A stretch of 64,000 nucleotides of DNA from Bradyrhizobium sp. STM 3843 (GTDB lineage: Bacteria > Pseudomonadota > Alphaproteobacteria > Rhizobiales > Xanthobacteraceae): the NCBI RefSeq assembly GCF_000239815.1, contig NZ_CAFK01000014.1:1-64000 (forward strand). Direction: 5' to 3'. Of this stretch, positions 1-8,885 are shown piece by piece (position 1 is the stretch's first letter; every line of letters begins with the position of its first letter). The notes beneath the pieces were generated by a model that saw nothing but the letters and a program-made list of their open reading frames with translations, was not told where the DNA came from and made no database searches. The position numbers and the translations under genes were made by a program.

Positions 1-30
1 TACCCCACCCACAGCTTCCTGCTTGGTTAC

Positions 31-70
31 CCCCCTCCCTGTCCCTCCCCCACAAGGGGGGAGGGAACGA
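31..70. repeat. C-rich / G-rich half of an intergenic repeat
   Basis: A C-rich stretch followed by a short spacer and a G-rich stretch (CCCTCCC ... GGGGGGAGGG) can fold into a hairpin. The same type of sequence (ccctcccc...aca agggg...agggc) occurs as a larger unit at 33136-33305. It lies just before the first permease gene, so it could also act as a transcript-end or processing structure for the gene to the left. Only resemblance by eye supports this. Confidence 0.4.
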
Positions 71-122
71 TGGGGCTGCCACCGTCTTCGACATCCTCCA
101 TTCCTCAAATCAGCTCCTTCCC

Positions 123-1064
123 ATGCTGACCTTTCTCGCCCGTCGCCTCATGCAGATCGTGCCGACGCTGGTCTTCGTCTCGATCCTGATCTTCTCGCTG
201 CAGCAATTGCTGCCTGGCGATCCCGCGCTGGTGATGGCCGGCGAAGAGCGCGATCCCGCCGTGATCGAGCAGATCCGGAAACAGTACCGGCTCGATCAGC
301 CGATCCCGGTGCAATATGCCTATTGGGTGAAGGGTGTGCTCACCGGCGATCTCGGCGAATCGCTACGGGTGAAAGTGCCTGTGCGCGACCTGATCGTACA
401 GAAGCTGCCCGTCACCTTGCAGCTCGCCTCGATGGCGATCGTCATCGCCTTCCTGATCGGGATTCCCGCCGGCATCATCTCCGCCGTCAAGCAAGGCACG
501 GCCTGGGACTATGGCGCCAACCTGTTTGCGCTGTGGGGCATCTCGACCCCGAACTTCTGGCTCGGCATCATGCTGATCTTCCTGTTCTCGATCAGGCTCG
601 GCTGGCTGCCCGCTTCCGGCTATGTGCCGCTGACCGAGGATTGGCGCGCAAGCCTCGCCTCCACCATCATGCCGGCCTTCGTGCTGGGCAACGCTATCGC
701 CGCGATCCTGATGCGCCATACCAGGAGCGCGATGCTGCAGGTGCTGGAAAGCGATTATGTCCGCACCGCGCGCGCGAAGGGTCTGTCCGAAAGCAGCGTG
801 ATCCTCAATCATGCCTTGCGCAATGCATTGACGCCGGTGATTACGCTGGGTGCGCTCGAACTCGGCACGCTTTTGTCGGGCGCGGTGCTGACCGAGCAGA
901 TCTTCTCGATTCCGGGCTTCGGCAAGCTGATCGTCGATGCCGTGTTCAATCGCGACTACGCGGTGGTGCAAGGCGTGGTCCTGGTGACGGCGACCGTCTA
1001 CATCACGCTCAATCTGGTCGCCGACATCGCCTACGTCCTCGTCAATCCGCGGCTGAGGAGCTGA
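123..1064 (+). CDS. ABC transporter permease, DppB/OppB type (peptide/nickel family)
   Basis: This is an inner-membrane permease of a peptide-type ABC importer, 313 residues, normal for the family. The N-terminus (LARRLMQIVPTLVFVS) is the usual first DppB membrane helix, followed by the periplasmic segment with LLPGDPA and LRLDQP-like sequence (YRLDQPIPVQY) and LGESLR. The cytoplasmic EAA loop is present as ARAKGLSE...NALTPVIT, then the family ending GFGKLIVDAVFNRDYAVVQG. One base separates its stop from the next permease gene, so the two are co-transcribed and form the heterodimeric channel. The binding protein and ATPases are not in the window and no ATPase gene follows, so they probably lie upstream. 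The substrate cannot be told from permeases alone. Confidence 0.93.
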   Translation: MLTFLARRLMQIVPTLVFVSILIFSLQQLLPGDPALVMAGEERDPAVIEQIRKQYRLDQPIPVQYAYWVKGVLTGDLGESLRVKVPVRDLIVQKLPVTLQLASMAIVIAFLIGIPAGIISAVKQGTAWDYGANLFALWGISTPNFWLGIMLIFLFSIRLGWLPASGYVPLTEDWRASLASTIMPAFVLGNAIAAILMRHTRSAMLQVLESDYVRTARAKGLSESSVILNHALRNALTPVITLGALELGTLLSGAVLTEQIFSIPGFGKLIVDAVFNRDYAVVQGVVLVTATVYITLNLVADIAYVLVNPRLRS

Positions 1065-1065
1065 G

Positions 1066-1956
1066 ATGGCGGACGTTGCACTTACCTCGCGCGCGACGGG
1101 CGATCAGAGCGCCCTGGAGACCCCGGCCCGCCGTGCCTTGCGGCGCCTGCTCAAGCGCAAGGGCGCGGTGGTCGGCCTCACCATCATCGGGCTCTTCATC
1201 GTGCTTGCCGCCTTCGCCCCCCTGATCGCGCCCTACGATCCCATCCAGACCAGCTGGGCGCTGGTCCGCAAGGCGCCATCGGCCGCGCACTGGTTCGGCA
1301 CCGACGATCTCGGCCGCGACGTGCTGGCGCGGGTCATCTATGGTACGCGTGCCTCGCTTACGGCCGGTGCAGTCTCGGTCAGCATCGCACTCATGATCGG
1401 CGTCCCGCTTGGAATGCTTTCCGGCTACGTCGGCGGCGCACTGGACGAGCTGATCAGCCGGTTGACGGATGCCATGCTGGCCTGCCCGTTCCTGATCCTG
1501 GCGATCGCGCTCGCCGCCTTCTTAGGCCCGAGCCTGGCCAATGCGATGATCGCAATCGGCATTTCGACGACGCCGATCTTCGTTCGCTTGACCCGCGGCC
1601 AGGTGATGAGCGTGAAGGTCGAGGAGTATATCGAAGCGGCGCGCAGCGTCGGCGATTCGGACCTGCGGATTGCGGTCGGACATATCCTGCCCAACATCAT
1701 GCCGCCCCTGCTCGTGCAAGCAACGCTGTCAATGGCAGCCGCGATCATCGCCGAGGCCGCACTCTCCTTCCTCGCCCTCGGCCAGCAGCCGCCCTACCCG
1801 TCCTGGGGCAGCATGCTCAACGCCGCGCAGCGCTTCCTCACCAACGCGCCCTGGATGGCGATCTGGCCCGGGCTCGCGATCTTTCTGGTCGTGTTCTCGC
1901 TCAACCTGGTCGGCGACGGCCTGCGCGACGCGCTCGATCCGCAGCAGGATAGATAG
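1066..1956 (+). CDS. ABC transporter permease, DppC/OppC type
   Basis: This second inner-membrane permease of the same importer has 296 residues. A cytoplasmic N-tail with RRLLKRKGAVVGL leads into the first helix, then the DppC signature around residues 64-80 (HWFGTDDLGRDVLARV). The EAA loop is EAARSVGDSDLRIAVGHILPN, and the C-terminus carries the typical ALSFLALGQQPPYPSWG and GDGLRDALDP motifs. The ATG follows the partner's stop after one base, which suggests translational coupling. No ATP-binding subunit follows; the next gene encodes an unrelated exported protein after about 140 bases. The substrate (di/oligopeptide, nickel, or another small compound) is unknown. Confidence 0.93.
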   Translation: MADVALTSRATGDQSALETPARRALRRLLKRKGAVVGLTIIGLFIVLAAFAPLIAPYDPIQTSWALVRKAPSAAHWFGTDDLGRDVLARVIYGTRASLTAGAVSVSIALMIGVPLGMLSGYVGGALDELISRLTDAMLACPFLILAIALAAFLGPSLANAMIAIGISTTPIFVRLTRGQVMSVKVEEYIEAARSVGDSDLRIAVGHILPNIMPPLLVQATLSMAAAIIAEAALSFLALGQQPPYPSWGSMLNAAQRFLTNAPWMAIWPGLAIFLVVFSLNLVGDGLRDALDPQQDR

Positions 1957-2099
1957 CGGGGCGTTCGGCAACCCGTGCGTCTTGCGGGGCCGCGATTTAT
2001 ACCCGTAGCTCGAAATCCAGGGGCAACAACGCGAGGTTCTATTTACGATCGCACCGCTATCCTTCGGCGCAATGCAAGCCGTGAGGATTTCGGTTTCCG

Positions 2100-3068
2100 A
2101 TGCATCCGCTTCGCCTCCTTCTGCCAGCCCTCACCGCTCTGGTCCTGGTCTCGGCGGCCAAGGCCGACACTATCCCGACCGCCGCAGATCCTTGCAAGAT
2201 CGCTTCGACGGACTCGGTAGGCTCCGCCGGATGGTCCGCGCATCTCAGCCGGCGCGCGGCAATCTTCATGATCCAGCATCTGCGCGAGTTCTGCCGGCTT
2301 GCCTCCGATGACGATCCGAGGGGCACGCCGGATGCGCTCCAAACTACGCGTCGGGCGCTGCTTGGCACCCTCCATGCCCAGGTTCTCGCCCCGCTCTATC
2401 GCGCTCATCCGGACCTTGCGGCAGCACAAGCGACCGGACCACGGCAGACCGCGTTCACCGCGACGCGTCGCGACATCTCTCGCAGGACTGCCACTCGCCT
2501 GGTCGATGAACTTCAGCAGCTCCAAAAGCAGTTCGGCGATCTCGCACCCGCCGAACATCACGACGAAACGGAGGCGCAGGCGATCGCGAGAGCGGAGCGC
2601 CTTTCCAGTACAACAGCCGAATTGTCGTTTGCCGAGTTAATCGCATTCACCGCCTATCCGGACCTGTTTAAGCGAGCGTTTCGCAACGTCCCTGTGCAAC
2701 CCCGCACCGCCGAGAGAGATGCCTCGTTCCGCCAGATGGCGCCTCCGCGCGGGACGGTCAGGTTGAGCGATGCGGCATACCGTCGGATCAAATCGTTCAT
2801 GCGCCAGCTTCGACGGGACTGGCCGGACGTTGACGACGTCGCCACCATTAGTTGGTCAAAAGACTTGAAGCGAAAAGGCCCCGACGATTCCGGTTGGATC
2901 GACGAGGGAGCAGGCTGGACCTTGGGTGCCTGGCACCGATCAGAAGTCCCGCCGGACGTCATCGACAAGGTTCGCGGTCTCGACATCGTCTTCAACGCCG
3001 ACGACCCGTCCACGCTTAAGGGGAAGACCTTCGATATCGAAGGCAATCAATTAGTCCTGCGGAACTAA
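2100..3068 (+). CDS. exported protein of unknown function
   Basis: I do not recognise this 322-residue protein. It begins with a convincing Sec signal peptide (MHPLRLLLPALTALVLVSAAKA, cleavage expected after residue 22). The mature part is mostly helical and charged, with only two cysteines (about residues 32 and 65). The last 80 residues (GWIDEGAGWTLGAWHRSEV ... LDIVFNADDP ... GKTFDIEG) look like a small beta-rich domain and recall HesB/IscA-like stand-alone domains, but the cysteines of that family are absent, so this is only a weak impression. It stands alone between the ABC permeases and a repeat-filled gap. A GAGGA sequence sits somewhat far upstream of the ATG, so the start is only moderately certain. 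Confidence 0.6.
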   Translation: MHPLRLLLPALTALVLVSAAKADTIPTAADPCKIASTDSVGSAGWSAHLSRRAAIFMIQHLREFCRLASDDDPRGTPDALQTTRRALLGTLHAQVLAPLYRAHPDLAAAQATGPRQTAFTATRRDISRRTATRLVDELQQLQKQFGDLAPAEHHDETEAQAIARAERLSSTTAELSFAELIAFTAYPDLFKRAFRNVPVQPRTAERDASFRQMAPPRGTVRLSDAAYRRIKSFMRQLRRDWPDVDDVATISWSKDLKRKGPDDSGWIDEGAGWTLGAWHRSEVPPDVIDKVRGLDIVFNADDPSTLKGKTFDIEGNQLVLRN

Positions 3069-3080
3069 CAGCGACAACAG

Positions 3081-3560
3081 GCGCCGTGCCCGACGGGCAA
3101 TCTGCACATCGCCGTCATGCGAAAACTGCCCGTCGTGCCAGTCTGTCGCAGGCCCACCACCTTGCCTCGTCGGGCAAATCAGACGCACATTTTCGCCCGT
3201 CCCGCCTCGATGAGAGGGGCGTATCGCGATCGTCACGGACGTGGAGCGCGGGATGCGGTGGACGCGGCAGTGCGCAGCGGAGCTTTGGCTTCGCGGACGA
3301 ACGGGCTGTCGTGGACGGCGAAGTCGTGTGGTCCTGGCGCCCCGGTGCTGGCGCTAAGGCCGCGATGTTCATGACGAGCATTGCGGGCGACGGGGGCAAT
3401 CAAGCCGGTCCCCGGGGAGATCACGTATAAGCCCGTAAACCATCGCGCAGGGAAGGCCGGATGTTCGGCTGTCACCTGTGGTTCTGCCGCGTGCTTTCTG
3501 TTGCACGCGGACCATGGGTGCGGTCGGCACCCGGCCTTCCCTGCGCCCTCTCGGTATTCG
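3081..3560 (-). repeat. long degenerate intergenic repeat, copy 1
   Basis: About 480 bases between the exported protein and the RND operon carry no credible gene. Read on the minus strand they match, with many substitutions and small gaps, the plus strand of 28166-28617. Shared blocks include CCTTCCCTGCGCGATGGTTT, GATTTGCCCGAC and GGCACGACGGGCA, in the same order and at similar distances. The end near 3440-3545 contains an inverted repeat built on CAGGGAAGGCCGG / CCGGCCTTCCCTG. All six frames hold only fragments. It looks like a non-coding dispersed repeat or the decayed remains of an old element. Confidence 0.65.
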
Positions 3561-3655
3561 AGGGCGATGAAATCAGCACAACTCGGGCGCCGTGCGTCGC
3601 GGGAGCGGGCGATGTTGTCTTTGAGGATGAGGCATTGGCGTCGCTATACTCCGGG

Positions 3656-3763
3656 CGTCATTCCCCGCGAAGGCGGGGAATCCAGTACGCCGCGGCCTTT
3701 CAGTGGAGCACTGCCGTCTCTGGAATACCGGATCGCCCGGTCGAGCCGGGCGATGACAGCGGA
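3656..3763 (+). repeat. palindromic intergenic repeat, family B (copy 1)
   Basis: The unit starts GTCATTCCCCGCGAAGGCGGGGAATCC, where the ends of the first part pair, passes through a CCAGTACGCCGCGG-like centre, and ends with a second hairpin closing in GATGACAGC. Related copies lie at 10364-10502 and 27903-28046. The terminal GTCAT...ATGAC repeats give the whole unit a folded-back structure of the REP/BIME type. Confidence 0.7.
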
Positions 3764-3782
3764 GTGTGGAATGCGACCTAAC

Positions 3783-6700
3783 TCAGCTCGCCTTCAGCGC
3801 ATGCGACGGTTCGGCGTCGAACTCCTTGATCTCCTGGGCGCGCTTCGACTTCGCCGCCGCCTGGTGGTCGGTGGCGATGACGGTGTAGACCATCGGCAGC
3901 ACGAACAGCGTGAACAGCGTGCCGATCGACATGCCGGCGACGACGACGAGGCCGATCGAGAAGCGGCTCGCCGCGCCGGCGCCGGATGCGGTCAACAGCG
4001 GGATCAGGCCGGTGACCATGGCCGCCGTCGTCATCAGGATCGGCCGCAGCCGGATGCGGGCGGACATTTCGATCGCGGAGCGGCGGTCGAGCCCTTCGTT
4101 GAGCTGCAACTCGTTGGCGAACTCCACCATGAGAATGCCGTGCTTGGTGATCAGCCCCACCAGGGTCAGCAGACCGACCTGCGAGTAGATGTTCATGGTG
4201 GCGGCGCCGAAGAACAGCGGGATCAAGGCGCCGACGATCGCCATCGGCACCGAGATCATGATTACGAACGGATCGCGCAGGCTCTCGAACTGTGCCGCCA
4301 GCACCAGGAAGATGATGATCAGGGCGAAGCCGAAGGTGACCGCGAGCTGGTTGCCTTCCTGCACATATTGGCGGGAGTCGGCGAGATAGTCGTGGCTGAA
4401 GCCGGCCGGCAGCTTCTTGGCCTCGCCTTCGAGGAAGTCGACCGCCTGCCCGACCGTCACTCCAGGCATCGGCACCGCCGAGAAGGTCGCGGAATTGAGC
4501 TGGTTGTAGTGGGTCAGCGCGTTCGGGTCCGTGCCGGTCTCGATCTTGATCACGGTGGACAGCGGCACCTGCTGCCCGCTGCCGGTCGCGACATAGTAAT
4601 TGCCAAGCGATTCCGGCGACAACCGCTTCTCACGTGGCACCTGCGGAATCACCTGGTAGGAGCGTCCTTCCAGGTTGAAGCGGTTGATGTAGTTGCCCCC
4701 GAGCAGCACGGCGAGCGTGTTGCCGAGCGACTGCATGGTGATGCCGAGATCGCTCGCCTTGGTGCGATCGATCCAGACCCTGACCACTGGCTGGTTGAAC
4801 TCAAGATCGCTGTCGCTGACGATGAAGAGCCCGCTCTTGCGCGCGGCATCCTTCAGCTTCGTCATCTGCTCGTAGACCTGCTGGAAGCCGTTGGTCGAGT
4901 TGATCACCATCTGGATCGGCAGGCCGCCCGGACCGCCGGGCAGCGCCGGCAGGTTGAAGGCGAAGGCATTGACGCCCTCGATCTTGGACAATTCTGCCTG
5001 CACCAAGGGCTTCAGCGCCATCGCCGAGCGCTTACGCTCGTCCCATGGCTTGAGCAGCATGCCGGCGATGCCGCCCTGCGGACCGTTGATTCCGTTCAGC
5101 ACGAAGGTGAGATCGGTTTCCGGAAACTTCTGGAACGCCTTGTTCAGCTTGTCGCCGTAGAAATTGATGTAATCGATGTTGGCGTATTTCGGCGCCTTGG
5201 TGATCGAGAACACGATGCCCTGGTCTTCCTCGGGTGCCAGCTCCTTGGAGACGTGCATGTAGAGGAAGCCGACGAGGCCGAGGATGGTGACAGCAAACAG
5301 CGCCGTGACCGGGCGATAATCGAGCGAACGGTCGAGCTTGCGGCCGTACCAGCGGGTCATCGCGCCGAACACGCGGTTGACCAGCCGGGAGAAGCGACCT
5401 TCGTCGGCGCTCTTCAGCAGCACCGAGCACATCATCGGCGACAGCGTCAGCGCGATGACGCCGGACACGATCACCGAGCCGGCCAGGGTGAAGGCGAACT
5501 CGCGAAACAGCGACCCGGTGACGCCACCGAGAAGGCCGATCGGCGCATACACCGCGGCCAGCGTGATGGTCATCGAGATGACCGGGCCGACGATCTCGCG
5601 CGCACCCTGCAAGGCAGCTTGGACCGGTGGCTTTCCCTCCTCCAGATGGCGGTGGATGTTCTCGACCACAACGATGGCGTCGTCGACCACGAGGCCGATG
5701 GCGAGCACCATCGCCAGCAGCGTCAGCAGATTGATGCTGAAGCCCATCGCCAGCATCAGGCTGCAGACGCCGACCAGCGACAGCGGAATGGTCACGACCG
5801 GGATGATGACCGACCGCAGCGAGGCCAGGAACAGGAAGATCACGACGATAACGATGAGGACGGCTTCGCCGAGCGTGTGCTCCACCTCATCGATCGACGA
5901 TTGGATGAACTTGGTGGAGTCGTAGGCCACCTTCATCTTCATCGACGGCGGCAGGTTGCGCTCGATCTCCGGGAACAGCGCGCGAACGCCCTTGACGATG
6001 TTGAGCGGATTGCCCTGCGGGGTGGCCTGCACGCCGATGAAGATTGCGCGCTCGCCACTGAAGGCGACGCTGGCATCGGTGCTTTGCGCCGCCAGTTCGA
6101 CGGTCGCGATGTCCTCCATGCGGACGAAACCGCCGTCCTTGGACTTCACGATCATCCGTTTGAACTGGCTTACGTTCTGCAGATCGGTGTTGGTCGTGAC
6201 GTTGGAGACGATGAAGTAGCCCTTGGCCTGGCCGGCCGCGGCTTGGAAGTTGTTGGCCGCGATCGCAGCCGCCACGTCGCTCGGCGATACGCCCCGGCCC
6301 GCCATCTTGACCGGATCGAGCCAAAGCCGCATCGCGAAGGTCTGCCCGCCGAGGATATCCGCGGAGGCGACGCCATCGACGGTGGAGAGCACCGGCTGCA
6401 CCACGCGCGTCAGATAGTCCGAGATCGCCGAGCCCGACAACTCCTCGCTGGAGAAGCCGATATACATCACCGCCGTGGTCTGGCCGGTGGTCTTGGTGAC
6501 GATCGGGTCGTTGGATTCCTTCGGGATCAGATATTTGACCGAATTGACCTTGGCCAGCACCTCGGTGAGCGCCTGGTTCGGATCGAAATTCAGTTTGACG
6601 TAGACCTGGATCGTAGAGGTGCCGAGCACGGAAGACGAGGTGATGTAGTCGACGCCTTCGGCCGAGGCCACCGCCTGCTCGATCGGCGTGGTGATGAAGC

Positions 6701-6881
6701 CCTGGATCAAGTCGGCGGACGCGCCGGGATACACGGTCGTCACATTGACGACGGTGTTCGACAGCTTCGGATATTGCCGGATCGGCAGCACCGTGGCCGC
6801 ACGCAGGCCGATCAGGAGGATCAGCAGACTGACAACGACCGACAGCACCGGGCGCTTAACGAAGATATCGGTGAATCTCAT
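3783..6881 (-). CDS. RND-family multidrug efflux pump, inner-membrane subunit
   Basis: This proton-driven pump subunit exports drugs or other compounds from the periplasm through an outer-membrane channel. It has 1032 residues, normal for AcrB/MexB-type transporters. It opens with FTDIFVKRPVLSVVVSLLILLIG (helix 1). The two proton-relay aspartates of helix 4 are visible in LVVDDAIVVVENIHR, and AELA PEEDQG and the helix 10-12 region (TLVGLITKHGILMVEFANEL) are conserved. I chose the ATG at 6881, with a GAAGAG sequence upstream; an in-frame ATG at 6929 would add 16 untypical residues. The adaptor gene lies about 80 bases upstream on the same strand, and no outer-membrane factor gene is in the window, so a TolC-like protein must be supplied from elsewhere. 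Confidence 0.95.
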   Translation of the reverse strand: MRFTDIFVKRPVLSVVVSLLILLIGLRAATVLPIRQYPKLSNTVVNVTTVYPGASADLIQGFITTPIEQAVASAEGVDYITSSSVLGTSTIQVYVKLNFDPNQALTEVLAKVNSVKYLIPKESNDPIVTKTTGQTTAVMYIGFSSEELSGSAISDYLTRVVQPVLSTVDGVASADILGGQTFAMRLWLDPVKMAGRGVSPSDVAAAIAANNFQAAAGQAKGYFIVSNVTTNTDLQNVSQFKRMIVKSKDGGFVRMEDIATVELAAQSTDASVAFSGERAIFIGVQATPQGNPLNIVKGVRALFPEIERNLPPSMKMKVAYDSTKFIQSSIDEVEHTLGEAVLIVIVVIFLFLASLRSVIIPVVTIPLSLVGVCSLMLAMGFSINLLTLLAMVLAIGLVVDDAIVVVENIHRHLEEGKPPVQAALQGAREIVGPVISMTITLAAVYAPIGLLGGVTGSLFREFAFTLAGSVIVSGVIALTLSPMMCSVLLKSADEGRFSRLVNRVFGAMTRWYGRKLDRSLDYRPVTALFAVTILGLVGFLYMHVSKELAPEEDQGIVFSITKAPKYANIDYINFYGDKLNKAFQKFPETDLTFVLNGINGPQGGIAGMLLKPWDERKRSAMALKPLVQAELSKIEGVNAFAFNLPALPGGPGGLPIQMVINSTNGFQQVYEQMTKLKDAARKSGLFIVSDSDLEFNQPVVRVWIDRTKASDLGITMQSLGNTLAVLLGGNYINRFNLEGRSYQVIPQVPREKRLSPESLGNYYVATGSGQQVPLSTVIKIETGTDPNALTHYNQLNSATFSAVPMPGVTVGQAVDFLEGEAKKLPAGFSHDYLADSRQYVQEGNQLAVTFGFALIIIFLVLAAQFESLRDPFVIMISVPMAIVGALIPLFFGAATMNIYSQVGLLTLVGLITKHGILMVEFANELQLNEGLDRRSAIEMSARIRLRPILMTTAAMVTGLIPLLTASGAGAASRFSIGLVVVAGMSIGTLFTLFVLPMVYTVIATDHQAAAKSKRAQEIKEFDAEPSHALKAS

Positions 6882-6959
6882 CGCGGCAATCTCTTCAGCA
6901 GAAGACGTTCCAACGACCGCGCGCATCATCGCGCGCGGTCAGCAGCAGTCAGGCCAGGC

Positions 6960-8150
6960 TCAGTAGCGCGGCGGCTTGGCCGGAATCGGGGGAGCCGGAT
7001 CGGTCGAGATCGCGACCGCAGCGCCCGATTGCATCTTCACCTGGCCAAGCGCCACCACGCGATCCCCATCCTTGAGACCCTTGAGGATGACGGCGCGGCC
7101 GTCGATGCGATCGCCGGTCTGCACATAGGTGCGGTCGGCGGTCAGCGTGGTCTTGCCGTCGTCGCCCTTCTTCTCATTGATGACGAAGACGGAGTCGCCA
7201 TACAGCGTGTAGTCGACCGCAGTCTCCGGCACCGTGACGACCGGCGGCTTGTCCGGCAGCACCACTGTGGTGGTCGCGAACATGCCGGGCTTGAGGATAT
7301 GGTCCGGATTCGGGATCGTGGCCTGCACCCGGATGTTGCGGGTGTCGGCCGAGATCTGCGGCTCGATCGTGGTGATCTTGCCTTCGAACGTGCGGCCCGG
7401 ATAGGCATCCACGTTGATACGAACCGCCTGCCCGACCTGCAGGTTGCCGCTGTCCTTCTCCGTCACCGTGAAGTTGGCCCACAGTTCCGACAGGTCAGTC
7501 AGCGAGACGATCTGGGTCCCGGCGCTCAGATATTGGCCGACCTCGACCTTGCGGACGCCGAGTTCGCCGTCGAACGGTGCGCGGACCAGCTTCTGTGCGA
7601 TCAGCGCCTCCGTCTTGGCGATCATCGCATTCGCCTGGTCGAAGGTCGCCTGCGCCTGGTCAACCGTCGCCTGGGGTCCGAACTGACGCGAGGCCAGCTG
7701 CTTGGCACGGTCCAGCGAGAGCTGAGCGACAGTTGCCTGCGCCTTGTAATTGGCGAGATCGCCCTGGTCCGGGGCGTCATACAGCTGCAACAGAGGGGTC
7801 CCCTGTTTCACGGAGGAGCCAGGCGTGAACATGATGTCGGTGATGCGGCCGCTGACGTCGGAGGTGACGTTGACCTGATGCACGGCGGCGAGATCGCCGA
7901 CCGCGCTCAACAGGTTCGGCACGGTCTCGGACTTGGCGACCGCGGCGGTGATGCTGATCGGCGGCGGCTTCATGTTGGCGAAGAACTGCGCGATCATCTT
8001 GTCGCGGAACATGTTGAACCAGACCAGTCCGCCGACCAGCAACGCCAGCAGACCGCCGACGATGAGGAACCACAGCACGGGTCGGGTCCGCTTGCGCGCC
8101 TTGTCGTCGATCGGCTTGCCGGACAATTTGGGTTCGGTCGCGATGTTCAT
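6960..8150 (-). CDS. RND efflux periplasmic adaptor (membrane fusion protein)
   Basis: This subunit links the RND pump to the outer-membrane channel. It has 396 residues. A charged N-tail precedes one membrane anchor (VLWFLIVGGLLALLVGGLVWF, about residues 25-45); there is no lipobox. Then come the half-motif of the lipoyl/barrel-sandwich domain (VTSDVSGRITDIMFTPGSSVKQGTPL), a helical hairpin with alanine/glutamine-rich segments, the second lipoyl half (APFDGELGVRKVEVGQYLSAGT) and a beta-barrel. The ATG at 8150 starts one base after the TGA of the TetR gene, so regulator, adaptor and pump form one operon in that order. Confidence 0.94.
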   Translation of the reverse strand: MNIATEPKLSGKPIDDKARKRTRPVLWFLIVGGLLALLVGGLVWFNMFRDKMIAQFFANMKPPPISITAAVAKSETVPNLLSAVGDLAAVHQVNVTSDVSGRITDIMFTPGSSVKQGTPLLQLYDAPDQGDLANYKAQATVAQLSLDRAKQLASRQFGPQATVDQAQATFDQANAMIAKTEALIAQKLVRAPFDGELGVRKVEVGQYLSAGTQIVSLTDLSELWANFTVTEKDSGNLQVGQAVRINVDAYPGRTFEGKITTIEPQISADTRNIRVQATIPNPDHILKPGMFATTTVVLPDKPPVVTVPETAVDYTLYGDSVFVINEKKGDDGKTTLTADRTYVQTGDRIDGRAVILKGLKDGDRVVALGQVKMQSGAAVAISTDPAPPIPAKPPRY

Positions 8151-8151
8151 G

Positions 8152-8850
8152 TCATGCACTTTCTGCCGTGACCGGTGGAACCAGAGATTGCGCCAACTCG
8201 CGGTCGAGATAGGACGCAATCGCGGCATCGGTAAGCCCGATACCACGAAGGATGAACTCAGAAAGCTGCCGCGCGAGCCTCGCGCCGCTTCCATACACGA
8301 GACATGGTGTCGCGGGCAGCCGGGTCAGCGCCGCGGTCAGCGCGGTGTGATGCGCGAACCAGAACAGGTCGAGCGGGGCGTCACTGCGCTTCGCATCGCC
8401 GGCACGAACCGCCTGCTCCAACGACGAGACGAACATCCCGCCGATCAGATCAGCGAACCTGGCATAGAGCAGGCGCGCGAACTCGCCGTCGTCGAGATGG
8501 CTTGTGACCATCAGTCGCATCCGCTGCTCTTCCTCATCATTCGGCCCGTCGGAGATCCCAAGGAAGTGGCGAACCATTCCGACCATCAACTTAACGAGCG
8601 TCGCGGTCGACGGCTCCTGTCCGAGCAGAAACGCCAGATCCGGGTCGGCCTGGCATTCCTCGCCCAGGATTTCCGCGTAGAGCGCGGCCTTGGACGGAAA
8701 ATGCTTGAACAACAGCGCCTCGGAAATCGCCGCTGCCGCCGCCACGCTCTTGGTCGTGGTGCCTGCATAGCCATAGCGCGCGAAGCAGCGCTTGGCCGCG
8801 CCAAGGATCAACTGCCGCCGCAGATCGCTAGTCATTCGCAAATTCGACAT
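8152..8850 (-). CDS. TetR/AcrR-family repressor of the RND operon
   Basis: This DNA-binding repressor has about 232 residues. The N-terminal helix-turn-helix reads RRQLILGAAKRCFARYGYAGTTTKSVAAAAAISEALLFKHFPSKAALYAEIL, the classic TetR pattern. The C-terminal ligand domain is variable and ends with a hydrophobic helix. The frame stays open upstream to 8910, but the ATG at 8850 (MSNLRM) is the more sensible start because upstream lies the promoter/operator. The gene is first in its operon, so it should repress itself along with the efflux genes. The ligand is unknown. Confidence 0.9.
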   Translation of the reverse strand: MSNLRMTSDLRRQLILGAAKRCFARYGYAGTTTKSVAAAAAISEALLFKHFPSKAALYAEILGEECQADPDLAFLLGQEPSTATLVKLMVGMVRHFLGISDGPNDEEEQRMRLMVTSHLDDGEFARLLYARFADLIGGMFVSSLEQAVRAGDAKRSDAPLDLFWFAHHTALTAALTRLPATPCLVYGSGARLARQLSEFILRGIGLTDAAIASYLDRELAQSLVPPVTAESA

Positions 8851-8855
8851 CGCTC

Positions 8856-8871
8856 GTGAGTAAATACTCAC
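8856..8871. promoter_or_regulatory. TetR-type operator, perfect palindrome
   Basis: GTGAGTAAATACTCAC is a perfect 7-2-7 inverted repeat placed 6 bases before the TetR start codon. On the minus strand a TTGACA sequence (8880-8885) lies just upstream, so a bound repressor would cover the region between a -35 box and the start of transcription. Palindromes of this GAGTA/TACTC form are common for AcrR-like repressors. The assignment to the adjacent regulator rests on its position. Confidence 0.8.
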
Positions 8872-8879
8872 TTTACCAT

Positions 8880-8885
8880 TGTCAA
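8880..8885 (-). promoter_or_regulatory. candidate -35 element of the efflux operon
   Basis: A perfect TTGACA on the minus strand lies 30 bases before the TetR start codon. With a 17-base spacer the -10 would be the weak TACTCA inside the palindrome. The palindrome overlaps the promoter core, as expected for simple repression. Confidence 0.5.

Noticed and set aside
3381..8171. Plus-strand open frame of 1596 codons opposite the RND pump and adaptor
   Set aside because: It is the mirror of two well-supported genes on the minus strand, and its composition (rich in Arg, His, Asp, Gly) is that of an antisense shadow in GC-rich DNA.
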